From NCBI GenBank assembly GCA_028752905.1, contig JAQNBH010000013.1, forward strand, positions 19,645,477 through 19,709,476: a DNA stretch of 64,000 nucleotides, given 5' to 3'. Below are positions 1 to 13,745 of the stretch, in pieces. The number at the start of each line of letters is the position of its first letter. Within the stretch, counting starts at the first letter, position 1. The notes under the pieces were generated by a model that worked only from the letters and a program-made list of their open reading frames with translations, ran no database searches and was not told the DNA's origin. This stretch comes from Cladorhizidae sp. MBARI D1340-BT2 (lineage: Eukaryota; Porifera; Demospongiae; Poecilosclerida; Cladorhizidae). The position numbers and the translations under genes are program-made.

Positions 1-535
<535 letters not shown>

Positions 536-540
536 TAGGT

Positions 541-3480
541 GTATAGGTACAATCTAAATGATGTCCATCAATCCCATCTGCTGTCCCATTGTCCCCAAAA
601 CAGAACTTGCATTTCCCTCTGAATTGCGACTGAGATCCTCTGTAGCAGGTACTGAAATGAGTCTCTATCTTCAGTGGCGGTCTTGAGGCGACGTCCAACT
701 TCTCGTATAAAGACCTTTGTTTTCGGGCCAAAAACACCACAGGTCTCCACTGCCACTGCCATGAACAGGTAGTATGAGTCTAGGTTGCAGTACTTTGACA
801 TCTTCATATCCTCTGCTTTTGCTGCTACTGCACCGAGTTTGTTTACCGCCAGCCTGATATTGGAAGCCGCAAAAGTGTCTGCACATGTAGCATCCCAGAT
901 CAGGAGCTTCCCTCTTGACCATGGAACAATGGACATGCCATCAGGTCTCTTCCCGTCTGATCTCATTAGGCCCGAGGGTTCAAGGCGGGAAGGGATCTTA
1001 GCAGACACCAGTGATCTATGTATTACATCATTGATGGCAGCGTGTCGAGAGTGCCTGCCCTGACTCATTTTGCAACTAAGCCCATGGGTAGCCAGATGTT
1101 CCACGGCATCTCCACAATGTTCACATTGATGGGGTTGACATAATGAGGCTCAAGTCTGAGGCCTATGGCAATGCGGATGGAGTCATCAGACATTCTCAAA
1201 CCCAGAGAGGAGACAGGCAAGGCATTTAACCATGCACCAGACTCTGTAGCAGAGGTGGCAATGAGGCGAGCTCTGGACTGAGCATCAGGAGCTTCAGCAA
1301 GTAGGAAATCTGCTCTGGCTTGTACTCTTGGATGGTCCCACACTTTCTGATGATGTGAGGTAGGAGGGAGAGGAGGGGATTGCTCATGACCCTTTTGCCA
1401 CACTGACAGAGCTGATGTTACTAGAGGAGTAGAGCAACCTTGAAGTGGTTCTGGAAGCAAGTGCTGGACTAGGTCAGTTGATCCTTGGACAGAAGCTAGA
1501 TAAGATGATGGTGCAATATGAACTGCACTCCTAATTCCAAGGCCACCCTTTTTCACTGGTAAGGTTGCTTGCAGCCATGACATATCACTCAGGTTTGTGT
1601 TGGAGATGTTGCTGAGGATTGAACAAAGAAGAGCATCATACTCCTCCAGACATGAAGATGCAAAGCAAGTAGTGGTCCTGAGGATGTGCATCATCTTGGG
1701 AATATCAAATGAGTGGCGCAATAATACCAGTGTGTCATGATAGTGTAGGTGTTTAATTCTATCTCACATCAACTTCAAAACATTCACTTTCTCACCAATA
1801 TACTTGTTCACACACCTGGGATCCCCGAGCGGAGACCCTAAAAGGGTGGCATCGTCTGTGTTCACCACTTGTAGACCTGGCAAGGTGGATAGAACAATTC
1901 CTCTGGTTGTTGGATCGGGGCAAATATTACGGTTGAGTTCAAGGCCAAGGTTGCCTGCTTCCTCCTCTATCATTAACAGGTCCTTCATTACATCCTCACC
2001 ACTTCCTCCGACTGTGCCATCATCCAAATAGAAGGTGACAAAATCAGAAGATAGCTTATTACATAGATTATGGATCGTGAGGCAGAACAAAAGTGGACCA
2101 AGAGGGTCGCCCTGTTGTACACACTCAGAGGATAACACCATCTCGTCACCCCAGAGCAGGAAAGAATCACAACAATAAACAGAATGGACAAAGGGGAGTA
2201 ATTCTGGAATGAATTCTTCTACAGCAAGTAACATTTTGTCACGGCGAATGCTGTTGAAAGCATTCTTGAAATCCACCTTGATGATGGCTTGGTTTGGTTG
2301 CAAATTGCTGAGGTAAGTACGGGTGGCATGTACAGCAGCTTCAACACCTCTGACTACACCATATCCAAGCTGATGGGGTGCCAACAACTCTGGTACTTGT
2401 TGCAAGGCAAAGAAACTAGCACACTTAGCAGTAAGTCTTCTCAATACACATCCAACAGCAATCGGTCTAATCCCTCCATCCTTCTTTCTCAGGGTAATCA
2501 GAGAAGCACCAAAAAAGTGTGGGCAAATTTCAGGTGGAGTCCTCCCCGCCAGGATGAGTGAGATGAGGGAACACAAGGCTTTGAGTAGGATCTGGCCGCC
2601 CTCCTTTGCAGAGGGTCCCGTCATGTCCTTTAGATGTTGTGGGCAGAGACCATCAGGGCCTCCTGCTGAGCCATTGGGAAAGGAGTAGATTGCTTTCTTT
2701 ACTCACGTGCAGAGATGGTAAACGAATAAAGGTTGGGATCAGGGATGGGGCCAATGTAGGTGTCAGGATGTTTTTCAGGGTGTTTTAGTTTGAGAGCCTC
2801 TAGGGTAGCAGCAGAGTGGTCAGCTAGAGTATCATCACCGCAGGCAAGTCTAACAGCACCTTTGAAATTGCCTTCTTCAAGCTTGCTGGCTACTCTATTG
2901 GCTAAGTGCTCCAATGGTTCATCTGGCTTCCTTTTGTTAACTCTCTGTCCAAAGTGGGAACCTGAATCAATGGTAGTATCATTGAGCTCATATCTGATTT
3001 GCTTGTTTATTGCAGAGGTCAAACTTACATGCCTGTTTCCACCTATGGGCAGCTTCAAACACCTTGAGGCAAAATGGAGTAGCCGGCTCCACGTATGCTG
3101 GTCATTCAGTAGAACCACACTATCCACAATAGATGCAAGTTTCTTGGCTGCTTGAGTCACGGGGCAACCTTTTCAGGAGGCCATTCCTTAACCTTTGCGT
3201 AGGCATTGTCGAAACTGATAGTGATGGTAGCTCTTCATCTTCAGTGATGGGTTGACCTCCATTGTCTGGAGAGTCCGCGTCCGCCAGTGTGGTAATGGCG
3301 CAAGACGATAAAGCACGTGGTTGTTGAGGTAGGAGAGCAGGTGGCTTTCTAGAACCGGAGCAGCGACTGTTGACGGGGCCATGAGGTCTAATAAGGCCAG
3401 AAACAGATGCAGAAATGTTCCTCAGGCAGACAGCACACACAGAACGACTCACGGCAGCAGCTGATGGAACGTCCATTTTT
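541..3480 (-). mobile_element. RLE-type LINE (non-LTR retrotransposon) embedded in (TAA)n
   Basis: The unit between two (TAA)n tracts is a minus-strand retroelement of about 2.9 kb, with almost no untranslated sequence at either end. No LTRs and no N-terminal AP-type endonuclease are visible. The coding order is a short Cys-containing N-terminus, a linker, the reverse transcriptase, then a C-terminal CCHC-like motif followed by an RPD...WD motif that fits a PD-(D/E)XK restriction-like endonuclease. That order is known from R2/R4/Dong-type LINEs. The exact clade is an inference. Both ends abut (TAA)n, suggesting insertion into, or tailing with, this microsatellite. Confidence 0.75.
568..3476 (-). 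pseudogene. LINE reverse transcriptase polyprotein, broken
   Basis: The frame starts at 3476 with a short Cys-bearing N-terminal part (CAVCLRN). The RT domain (about 2624-1764) shows VDFKNAFNS (catalytic-Asp block A), QQGDPLGPLLF (block B) and FYLDDGT (YxDD active site). It continues through the thumb (RHSFDIPKMMHILR) to a zinc-binding CEHC...HGLSC near 1130-1075 and an RPDG...WDATC block near 950-890. Breaks seen: frame changes near 3140, 2700 and 1130, and an in-frame TGA at 1766-1764. The conserved blocks are intact, so the copy is decayed but not ancient. The family is widespread in invertebrate genomes. The endonuclease assignment rests on motif spacing alone. Confidence 0.82.
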
Positions 3481-3483
3481 ATT

Positions 3484-5372
<1,889 letters not shown>

Positions 5373-5379
5373 ATTTTAT

Positions 5380-5575
5380 ATATGGATTTGTTGTTTTATT
5401 TATTTGTTTATTTTCCGCCAATGCCAACGCCGATGGCCTAAGTCGAGACGGGTCTCGAGCCACGGAAGAGTGAATGTCAGGAAATTCTATCTCCCTGACT
5501 GAGTTCACAACAGCCCGGGATGAAGCCAAACCAGCAGCTGTTGTTGCCAAATAACCTAGTGGTCAAGCCTACACC
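5380..5575 (-). repeat. Possible SINE-like or LINE-tail repeat ending in (ATAA)n
   Basis: Read on the minus strand this unique stretch ends in A-rich (AAATA)-type sequence that merges with the (TAA)n tract, as retroposon 3' ends do. A GGCTCGAGACC block on the minus strand (near 5452-5464) resembles a polymerase III B box at 9 of 11 positions, and a short inverted repeat (CGAGAC/GTCTCG) overlaps it. No convincing A box was found. The retroposon reading is an inference with weak support. Confidence 0.25.
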
Positions 5576-6121
5576 AGATGTGTGGAAACCATGGTAGCGA
5601 GTGTGAGAACAGACGAAGGACCTCACCACCAGACACTATAAAGGATGTAGTCCACCTGCCTGAGGAAAGATCTACACACCCCTCACCTGATAAGACAAGA
5701 CATTGGATTGGTCGCCAAGGGTCGGTGCCATGATGACCTGATGTCATCAAACATAGTAGTAGTTTGAACAGTATATAAGAAACAGCTAGGGAGTAGTTAG
5801 CAGATAGCTTAATATTGCCAGAGACTGCTGCAACCAGCAATTAAGAACTGTTAGATAAGAACCCTCTGAACCTTTGTTATTGTGGTTGATATTGTGTTGT
5901 GTTATCTTGTCATGGCTGGTGTATTTATGCATCTCATAATTATAATATAACTATCTGTAGTTATATTTGGGAATCCAGCAATTCTGTTGAGAGTTGCTGA
6001 GTTTGGCTTGTTCTGAGGATTGCCAGTAGGACAGACTGGGAATCAAAGATCAGGCATCGCATGAAGACCAGGGATCTGCTCAGCCAGCTAAAGTGTCCGT
6101 ACTGGGAGAAGGTTGGTTTTT
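5576..6121. other. No gene seen; one TATA-like motif
   Basis: No recognisable coding sequence. A TATATAAG motif lies near 5773 within GTTTGAACAGTATATAAG, and could be the promoter of a lost element, but no transcript unit can be tied to it. Confidence 0.5.
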
Positions 6122-6712
6122 CATGACACATGACCAGTGTATCCAAGCCACTTGGTACTACATGACCAGTGTATCCAAGCCACCTGGTACTACATGACCA
6201 GCGTATCCAAGCCACCTGGTACTTACTAAATGATCAGTGTATCCAAGCCACCTGGTACTACATGACCAGTGTGTCCAAGCCACTTGGTACTACATGACCA
6301 GTGTATCCAAGCCACCTGGTTACATGACCAGTGTATCCAAGCCACTTGGTACTATATGACCAGTGTATCCAAGCTACCTGAGTCTGGTACTACATGACTA
6401 GTGTATCCAAGCCACCTGGTACTACATGACCAGTCTATCCAAGCCACCTGGTACTACATGACCAGTGTATCCAAGCCACCTTGGTACTACCTGACTAGTG
6501 TATCCAAGCCACCTGGTACTACATGACCAGTATATCCAAGCCACCTGGTACTACATGACCAGTGTATCCAATCCACCTGGTACTACATGACCAGTGTATC
6601 CAAGCCACCTGGCACTACTTCACTAGTGTATCACAGCCACCTGGTACTACTACATGACCAGTGTATCCAAGCCACCAGGTACTACATGACTAGTGTATCC
6701 ACCTGGGACACA
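6122..6712. repeat. 32-bp minisatellite, about 18 copies
   Basis: Tandem copies of a 32-bp unit with core ACCAGTGTATCCAAGCCACC followed by TGGTACTACATG. Copies differ by a few substitutions and small indels (for example near 6315 and 6375). No frame is conserved across the array, so it is treated as non-coding. Confidence 0.95.
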
Positions 6713-6729
6713 CAATCATTGCTATAAAT

Positions 6730-7050
6730 AAAGAACATACATGCAGTATTATTATACGAAGACCCATCATTGCTCCAGTTAATTAACATACAAGCAGTTC
6801 ATGCATACAGAAGCCACTCATTGGTCCATTTAACGAACATACATTCAGTACAATTATACGGAGGCATCTCATTGATCCATGTGATGAACATACATGCAGT
6901 ATAAGAAAGGAGGCCACTTATTGCTGCATGCAATGAACATACATGCAGTTCATGTATACAAAGCATATTGTTCGCTTATAATAACACACATGCAGGACAA
7001 ATATATGTACGCTACTTATTCCTCATGTGAAGAACATACATGCAGTACTG
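6730..7050. repeat. Diverged ~50-bp tandem repeat, about 7 copies
   Basis: The core GAACATACATGCAGT recurs at about 6732, 6784, 6835, 6886, 6935, 6984 and 7033, a spacing of 48-52 bases. Between cores the sequence resembles ATACGGAGGCCACTCATTG. It lies just after the 32-bp array but the two units are unrelated. Confidence 0.9.
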
Positions 7051-8554
7051 AGCGAGGGATGACGGTTCATCACAAAAGTTATTTATAGTACACATACAAT
7101 AGGGCATGAAGTGTTTATTGTGCTAGTGGACTTTCATTATTGAAAACACTTTTTGATATGAAGTATTACATAGTGATAACATCAAATGGCATCTTCAACA
7201 TTTGTAAGTTGGCCTAGCAATACTCTAGGGACAACTTGATCTTTCAGGGTCCCTCTTTTGCCTATTCTTCCAAATGCAGATAATTCACATGTTTTATGCT
7301 CCAAGGATTAGCAGCCATTCATTTAGGCAGCTTGCAAGTCGGTCCATTCCAACAATGGTCTTCTCATATATTGTGTCGGGAGAGAGTCATGTTGTGTAAG
7401 GGATTCCTGCAAGATTGACAGGAAGCTGTTCAACGTAAGGCATTTTTTCTAGGTGGTGGAGAAGAAAGCTGAAGAGAAGATTAGCCTGTGGGATTATCTA
7501 GTGTCCACTTATAAAAATATGTACTTAGCACGGGAGTTAGGGGGAGGGATGAAGGGTTTGAAGTGTGAAATATTTGCAGAAGATGACTATTAAAATAATC
7601 TCCTAGAAAGACCACTTTGCAATATTCAGTGATTATCCCTAAAATATTAACAGGTGTCCTTAGTAATGGGGTATAATTTATTGTAAATTGATTTATCGGC
7701 TGTATGTGGCTGTTTATAGAGCATAAACACTCAATGCGAAGCAACTATCTGTTTTGCAACGTGTCGTTATTCAAATTTGCAAACAACACCTTCACCACCA
7801 GCCACTCCCTCTCTATTGAGCATTAGATAAACCACACCCTCATGATGAACCACATCCTAGATTGTTCCTCCCCCCCCCACGCCATCCTCTAGTCGCTTAA
7901 CCGCACCTACAGATACTCCGATCCATCCTCCAGTGGCTCAACCAGTGGAATTGAGGGGGGGTTAAGGCGCACAGGAAATCTGTGAGGGAAAACTTGCCTA
8001 ATTCATGTTCATACAAGAATTTGAAGAATTTGAAGTAAAATACCCATAACATCATCCCCCTCTCCCTGTGTGCCTGGTGTTATAGAGAATTGTTGCCAGT
8101 TTCTCTCTAGCAGAGAGCATAAGGACCCAGCATCAGGTTTTCCCCCCTGGGAACATAACATTGCCATTTCTGTTCAAAGAAGAATAGTACAATATATACT
8201 ATATAGTATGGTGAAGAACAGTCTGAATATGTTGCTTTTATGTGTATGTACCATATCTATGCTCACAAATCAAGCAATGGTCCTGGTTTATATATGAAAA
8301 TGCAGCCAGTGCTGTATGTTTTCTGATTGAATTTTTTAATGTAGTTTTTGGAACTGCAGGTTGGAATGTGAAGTGGATTCCCACACACATGAAACTCATT
8401 TTACAGTACATCGCTTAGTCTTGAATAGTTATAACAACTCTGATTAATAGAGCTCCACAAACACTACAGATTGAATCCCATTTTTATTAATTTTTAAAAT
8501 GAACTTATGCTCATGTGAGGAGGTTTCTAAATAATATATTAGAAGCACCTTGTG
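7051..8554. other. No gene or named repeat seen
   Basis: No coding signal or repeat family was recognised. A short C-run lies near 7870. The open frames here are short and lack domain motifs. Confidence 0.6.
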
Positions 8555-8735
8555 GGTGTGAGTTTTGGAGCTGCATAGATTATGTACACTTCATTGTATG
8601 GACTATATAGAGAGCTCAAATGGTTAATCTTTAAGTGTATTCTATTTTAATATTAAAAATATTGCATAGTTATAGCTCTGCCAAAGTTACATGCAACCAA
8701 AGTGGGAGTACATCTACTTGAACTGGACCTAATTG
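8555..8735 (+). repeat. MITE family A, diverged left-arm copy
   Basis: This stretch resembles the left arm of the foldback element at 10468-11170. Shared landmarks in order are the CATAGATT..GTA.ACTTCAT block, a GAGCTCAAA block, and the ATAGTTATAGC..GCCAAAGTTAC block. It is more diverged than the other copies, and no partner arm follows it. Confidence 0.6.
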
Positions 8736-8799
8736 TTGACCCTGATGGAAAGTGATAGCCCATTGAAGTATTTATCTGGGACTAGAGCAAACCCTACTC

Positions 8800-9320
8800 T
8801 GTAAAAGTAGGGCAGGAGGCCACACCCCATGCACACATGCCTTACACATGTGAAGGACGGGCATGAGACCACAGCACATGCAGCCATGCATTATATATGA
8901 GAAGGAAGGTGAGGAGTCGACACCACATGCAACCATTCTTTATAGCTACATGTATGGGTAGGGCAGGCAGCTCACCCCATGCATTATACATGCATTGAAG
9001 GGAAGTTGTCCACACTCCATGCAAACATATGTCATATACAGTAAGGAGGAGCAGCATCTAAAGAAAGGTAGGAGGCCACACCCCGTACTTGTAAACTATT
9101 AATGAAAGGGCTGGGACTCATGCCTTATGCAAGTATGACATGCCATCATGACCTTTAGAAGGGCAAGAAGTCTTACGTCATGCAACCTTGCCTTACGGAA
9201 GAGCAATAGGCCTCACCTTATGCAGCCAAGCCTTTAAACATGTAAAGGAGTGGCACAACACCCTCTAGTGACCACACCTTACTAATATAATGGACCATGC
9301 CTTATACATGTTGAGGAACA
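8800..9320. repeat. Diverged ~57-bp tandem repeat
   Basis: Repeats of a consensus containing GGAGGCCACACCCCATGCA, then CCATGCCTTATACATG and a spacer. At least eight degenerate copies are visible, for example near 8815, 8870, 8925, 8970, 9060 and 9195. Divergence is high, so the array is probably old. Confidence 0.8.
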
Positions 9321-9494
9321 GTGGGTTAATTTTCATCTGAAAGTTCTAATGCTGGTCATCCATTACTGGGGGTACTTGCCAAGAAGAAGAAAAAAAATTA
9401 TGTTCGCTATTTTACTGACTTTTTTGCTGAAGATATAGCAGTTTTATCCCAATATCATTATGTGACAGCGCCAGATATGACTATCATAGAGCAT

Positions 9495-9690
9495 AACATT
9501 TTATTGTTGCATAGTCCACGCTTTCTACAGCTGGTAAGGTGAAGGTTTCTTGCATTTGGTACGCCAGAAAAGAACTAGTTATATTGACTATAACTTGATA
9601 GGTGATAATAAGTGGTAATTTGCAACAACCAAGTATATACGTCTACAAGCACTTCACAAGATTAGAGAAATACTAAACGTAAAATGGTCC
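9495..9690 (+). repeat. Interspersed repeat family B, copy 1
   Basis: The half at about 9498-9612 matches 56190-56300 in reverse orientation (CCAGAAAAGAACTAGTTA, GCTTTCTACAG.TGGTAAGG). The half at about 9613-9690 matches 55398-55480 in the same orientation (CTACAAGCACT.CACAAGA). The three stretches therefore belong to one repeat family, which is non-coding as far as can be seen. Confidence 0.75.
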
Positions 9691-10467
9691 TTAAAGTAGT
9701 GGGGGACTTTACACCTGATTTTGACAGGACTGCAATAACTCCAGAATGCAACCAACTATGAGGTTGATTTTTGGGTCAAAGATTTCTTTTCCCCCTAGAA
9801 TCATTAGATATAATAGCTGGAATGTGGTGTCCTTAACCAGTTGAGCTAAGAGCCTTTGTCTGGTCTCTGGTTTATTAATTATCATAGTAACAGGTTGTAG
9901 CACATTCAGGCATGCATATGCAAAGGTAAACTGCTGATCCTCAACCCCTCTTGAGATCTTAAGATACCGGTATTCTATTAGTGTATAGTGTTGTTAAATA
10001 TGTGCCCCCTCCCTCCCCCCTCAACTCAATCATAAATGCAGCCCTGAATAGTACTTAAAAGTTGACCCCAGTAATGGACAGTTACTAACAAGCATAGTAG
10101 GTCTATACACTGCTTACTTATACCAGTTGGCTGACCTTTACCCCTGGATGCTTGTTGCAGCTGCCTGCGGTTAGGGAGGTGATGTAACTGGTGATCTGTA
10201 GCAAAGTGCATGATTGTGCATATGTACACAATGCTAGTGATTGTGAGTAGTTTACTGTTTGCTCTCCTCTCCATGATTGATTCGACCCAACCTCATATAG
10301 CATCCCTGTTTCTCATGCCACATCTGTGGAGCTAGTTGTCTACTGCATCTCACTGTTGAAGGCTTCTACTAACTTCATTTGAGAGTGATCCCCTTGCCCA
10401 ACTGGTTCTGAGTGGAGGTCTTGCTAGTATAGTAAATGATTAATTTTGGGGGAGACAGGTCATTTTA
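9691..10467. other. No gene seen
   Basis: No recognisable coding motif or repeat was found. A run of C and T lies near 10008-10022. Confidence 0.6.
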
Positions 10468-11170
10468 TAATAAAAAACAAAAACAAGTGGGGTACCACTT
10501 TATAGCTCCATAGATTCTGTAAACTTCATGGTATGTACTTGATATATAGCTCAAAAGATAGCGCTCTCTGTGTGCTTTATTTCAATACTATATTTTTCAT
10601 GCGTATAACTATAGCCAAGTTACTGGAACTAAAGTGGAGGGATCCTCAAAACCTGAATGCCTGATTTTGCCGCATAAATATCTCCAGATTGCCAAGTGCT
10701 AGAGAGTTGAAATTAACACCAGTGACTAGAAGAAGCTCTACTCTATGCAATAAGCGTTTTGATGAGGCGCTAAAACGTAAGTATGTGGTCAAATGCTTGG
10801 TTGTAAAATGAATTTTGTTAAAATTCCATAAAATTCATTTTCCACCTGTGCGCTTACTTGACCAGTACTTACATTTTAGCGCCTAATCTAAAATAGAGTA
10901 AGGCTTTCTCTAGCCACTGGTGCTAATTTCAACTCTCTAGCACTTGGCAATCTGGAGATATTTATGTGGCAAAATCAGGCATACAGGTTTTGAGGCTCCC
11001 TCCACTTTAATTCCAGTAACCTGGCTATAGTTATCATATAAAAAATATTTTAATATCAAAGCGAGCATATGGAGAGACCAATCTTTTGAGCTATATATCA
11101 AGTCCATAATGAAGTTTACAGAATCTATGGCACTATAAAGTGGTAACCACAAGTTTGTTTTTATATGCAC
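10468..11170. mobile_element. Foldback MITE, family A, complete palindromic copy
   Basis: The left half (to about 10825) and right half (from about 10829) are near-perfect reverse complements, giving arms of about 340-350 bases with almost no loop. The outer ends read AACAAAAACAAGTGGGGTACC on the left and the complement of GGTAACCACAAGTTTGTTTT on the right. The inner ends contain GGCGCTAAAACGTAAGTA and its complement. There is no coding capacity. The target duplication and mobilising superfamily could not be settled by eye. Confidence 0.88.
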
Positions 11171-12334
11171 CTGCACCCCTAACAAACTCACAGTAGACTA
11201 CTTGCTAACTGATCAATGATGTTTATATTTTGTAGGAATGATTCTATCACAGGTTAAGTGCTGTGAAACATAGTCAAATCATTGGGTAATATTTTGTAAG
11301 GATATACATGTAACCCTGTCTATGTGTCGTGTAACACCATCTGTTATGTGTTATGATGGAGAAAGAAGCTCTAATTTTTTAATGTAATACCATATTTCAT
11401 TAACTGATTCACCTTTTTAAGCTGATATCTTCAAATTGGGACATTCATCATAAAACGTGCTAAAAACCAGATTTTTAACTGGACCTGTGCAGATGATTAC
11501 ATCATTATTACATTAAACTTTATTTCTTGTTCTAGTTTGTGGGAGTGGGTGGAGGAAGCGATAAAAATATAGAAATGAATAAAACTGATTGACAAGCAAA
11601 AAATTGCCATCATAAACTGTCCCTTCCTTACCTTTGCTGCTGTCTCTGCAAGCCAATGAAAGCTGTATATTCACCTATGCTAGCCTGAAATCCCTCAGAA
11701 TATCTTCTCTCTTTAGAAGAAAATGCACTCCTGGTTGGATTTCTGTATCAGCATCTAGGATGGTTATGCATTGAAGGTGCTAGAAAATATCACGAGGCAA
11801 AGGGTTTACACTCTACAAGTTTCTCCTGGAAAAGTTGGGCATTAGTAGTGGCTAGCTGTTCTGACAGCAGTAAGGGTAGCATTACCTTTACTAGAGTTTA
11901 CAGGATCCCATCCAAGGACAAAAATGTCAACTAACAAGTGTAGCATGCAAGTCAGCATTTTCTTCTCCGTAACTAGTGATCCCTTATCAACATACTTATG
12001 CCAGAAATTGATTAAATCATATTACCCACAGAGATCAGAATGCTCACTTAGCTGCCATCAAGCTCAAATGCACCCTCCCTGCGACATCCATCATTGTCCG
12101 TGGGACGGGATCCAGGATGAACTATTGAAAGTTAATGCTATCCTTTCTGGTGTTAAAAACTCGTGACATCCCAGATGCCACTGCAAAGATCTTGCTCTAT
12201 CGTGGCCCAAATCAGCAGAAGACTGTAAACAATGTATCAAAGGACACTAACTCATTTCTCAAAGTCTAAACTATTGAGAGAGTTTATTGGTATAGGCCCA
12301 AGTAGCCTAGTGTAGGAAAAACAGCTTGCTAAAA
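11171..12334. other. No gene seen
   Basis: No domain, splice-bounded exon or repeat family was recognised. An 80-codon open frame at 11924-12166 has no recognisable motif and is not called. Confidence 0.6.
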
Positions 12335-13250
12335 CAGCAGAATGCCCATAAAGATTCCTTCGAGGACAGTGGTTGCGAACAGCGATTGCTAACAGCATTT
12401 TTCTTGTCAAACCAGACTTGTTAATAATAACCTTCCTTTCAATTGCAACCACCCTTCAAATAGAAATTGCAGGTAGATGGACTGAAGTAAATATTATCTG
12501 CAGTTGCTATTAGAAAATATATAGAAATTTTATCCCTAGCCACATTTCCTTTAGGTAGGTTTGGGTCTTTCCATTCACATCCTTTATACTTGCTTGCAAA
12601 ACTGATTAAGTTATGATTTTAAAAGCCTTAAGACCATTTTAGATCAGTTCTTGTAAGTTGCTAGAGTATTAAGAGGCACCTGTACATACTCCACCCCCTA
12701 ATGCTGCGGAATAACTAATGTTGTTCTAATGCTGCTGGTACGAAGCATCCACCATACTAGAGCTTGGAATAACAATCGGGCCTAACTTGTACCACTTTTG
12801 TCTATAAAAATATTTTAGTTTCCTAAACTGTGGTTGTTAAGCCTCTCATGTTTAGTTACCTAATGTTCTTAAGTTAAGTTATGGTATCTTGCTATGAAGC
12901 ACTGTTCTCAAAGTCCTTGAAACATGCACCAATTATGAACATGTGAACACGCTTCATGATTAGTGTAACATATTTCCCAGAACATTGAGGCAAGAATTGT
13001 AATAGCATAACCAGGCCTATTTATAGCTGCAACTCTCTGTAACTGTCCACAGTTTCCTAACGAGTATCTTGCTGCTCCATCATGACATTTGCAACCTTTC
13101 CCAAGTGATCTAGTGGCACAGGCAGCTCCTCCTGCACGTCCTCTAAATTGCCAAAAACATTTTCCAATGTCCCAATGATGGTATAACTGGATCGTAAAGG
13201 ATATCAACATTGAGCCTGTCACAAGAATTGCATATTTCATGATAACTGAT
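12335..13250 (-). repeat. Interspersed repeat family C, copy 1 (reverse)
   Basis: On the minus strand this ~0.9-kb stretch matches 56590-57580 over most of its length. It shares GGAAACTGT.AACAGCTACAG, an ATGCGG..TAATGC block, the GCCTTAAGATCATAAC region and the final AAGGACTCTTTATGGG end. Both copies contain short frames that read GAA(R/K)YSLGNC, but no long frame is conserved. It is probably a non-autonomous mobile element. Confidence 0.75.
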
Positions 13251-13384
13251 CTTCAAATGGTTTTATAGTTGAATATAATTTGCTGAATAAAACCAATTGC
13301 AAAGAATGCAGGATAGACCATCTATAGGTCGTTACATCATCTCAGGAGCCACGGTACTTAATTTAATATGGCTTGGGAGACTTA

Positions 13385-13745
13385 TGAATTTCATTCATTT
13401 TCCACCCGCACGCTTGACTACGTACTTACATTTTAGCGCCTAATGAAAACTGTAATTGTATAGAGTAGGGCTTCCTGTAGCCACTGGTGCTAATTTCAAC
13501 TCTCTAGCACTTGGCAATCTGGAGATATTTACGCACAAAAATCAGGCATTCAGGTTTTTGAGGATCCTTCCACTTGTAGCTCCTGTAACATGGCTATAGT
13601 TATATCTATGAAAAATACTTTAGTATCAACATAGAGCACACAGAGAGACCTATCTTTTCAGCTGTATATAAAGTCCATAACATGAAGTTTGCAGAATCTA
13701 TGGAGCTATACATGGTAACCACAAGTTGTTTTTTTAAGTTTTTTT
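13385..13745 (-). repeat. MITE family A, single-arm copy
   Basis: This matches the right arm of the 10468-11170 element from the inner CATTTTCCACC.GCACGCTT to the outer GTAACCACAAGTTGTTTTT. The other arm is absent. It supports family A being a dispersed repeat rather than a chance palindrome. Confidence 0.85.

Noticed and set aside
5771..5790. TATATAAG as a promoter
   Set aside because: No transcript or gene can be placed downstream; the motif is common in AT-rich DNA.
6122..6712. CRISPR-like array
   Set aside because: Copies are contiguous 32-bp tandem units without unique spacers, and the genome is eukaryotic.
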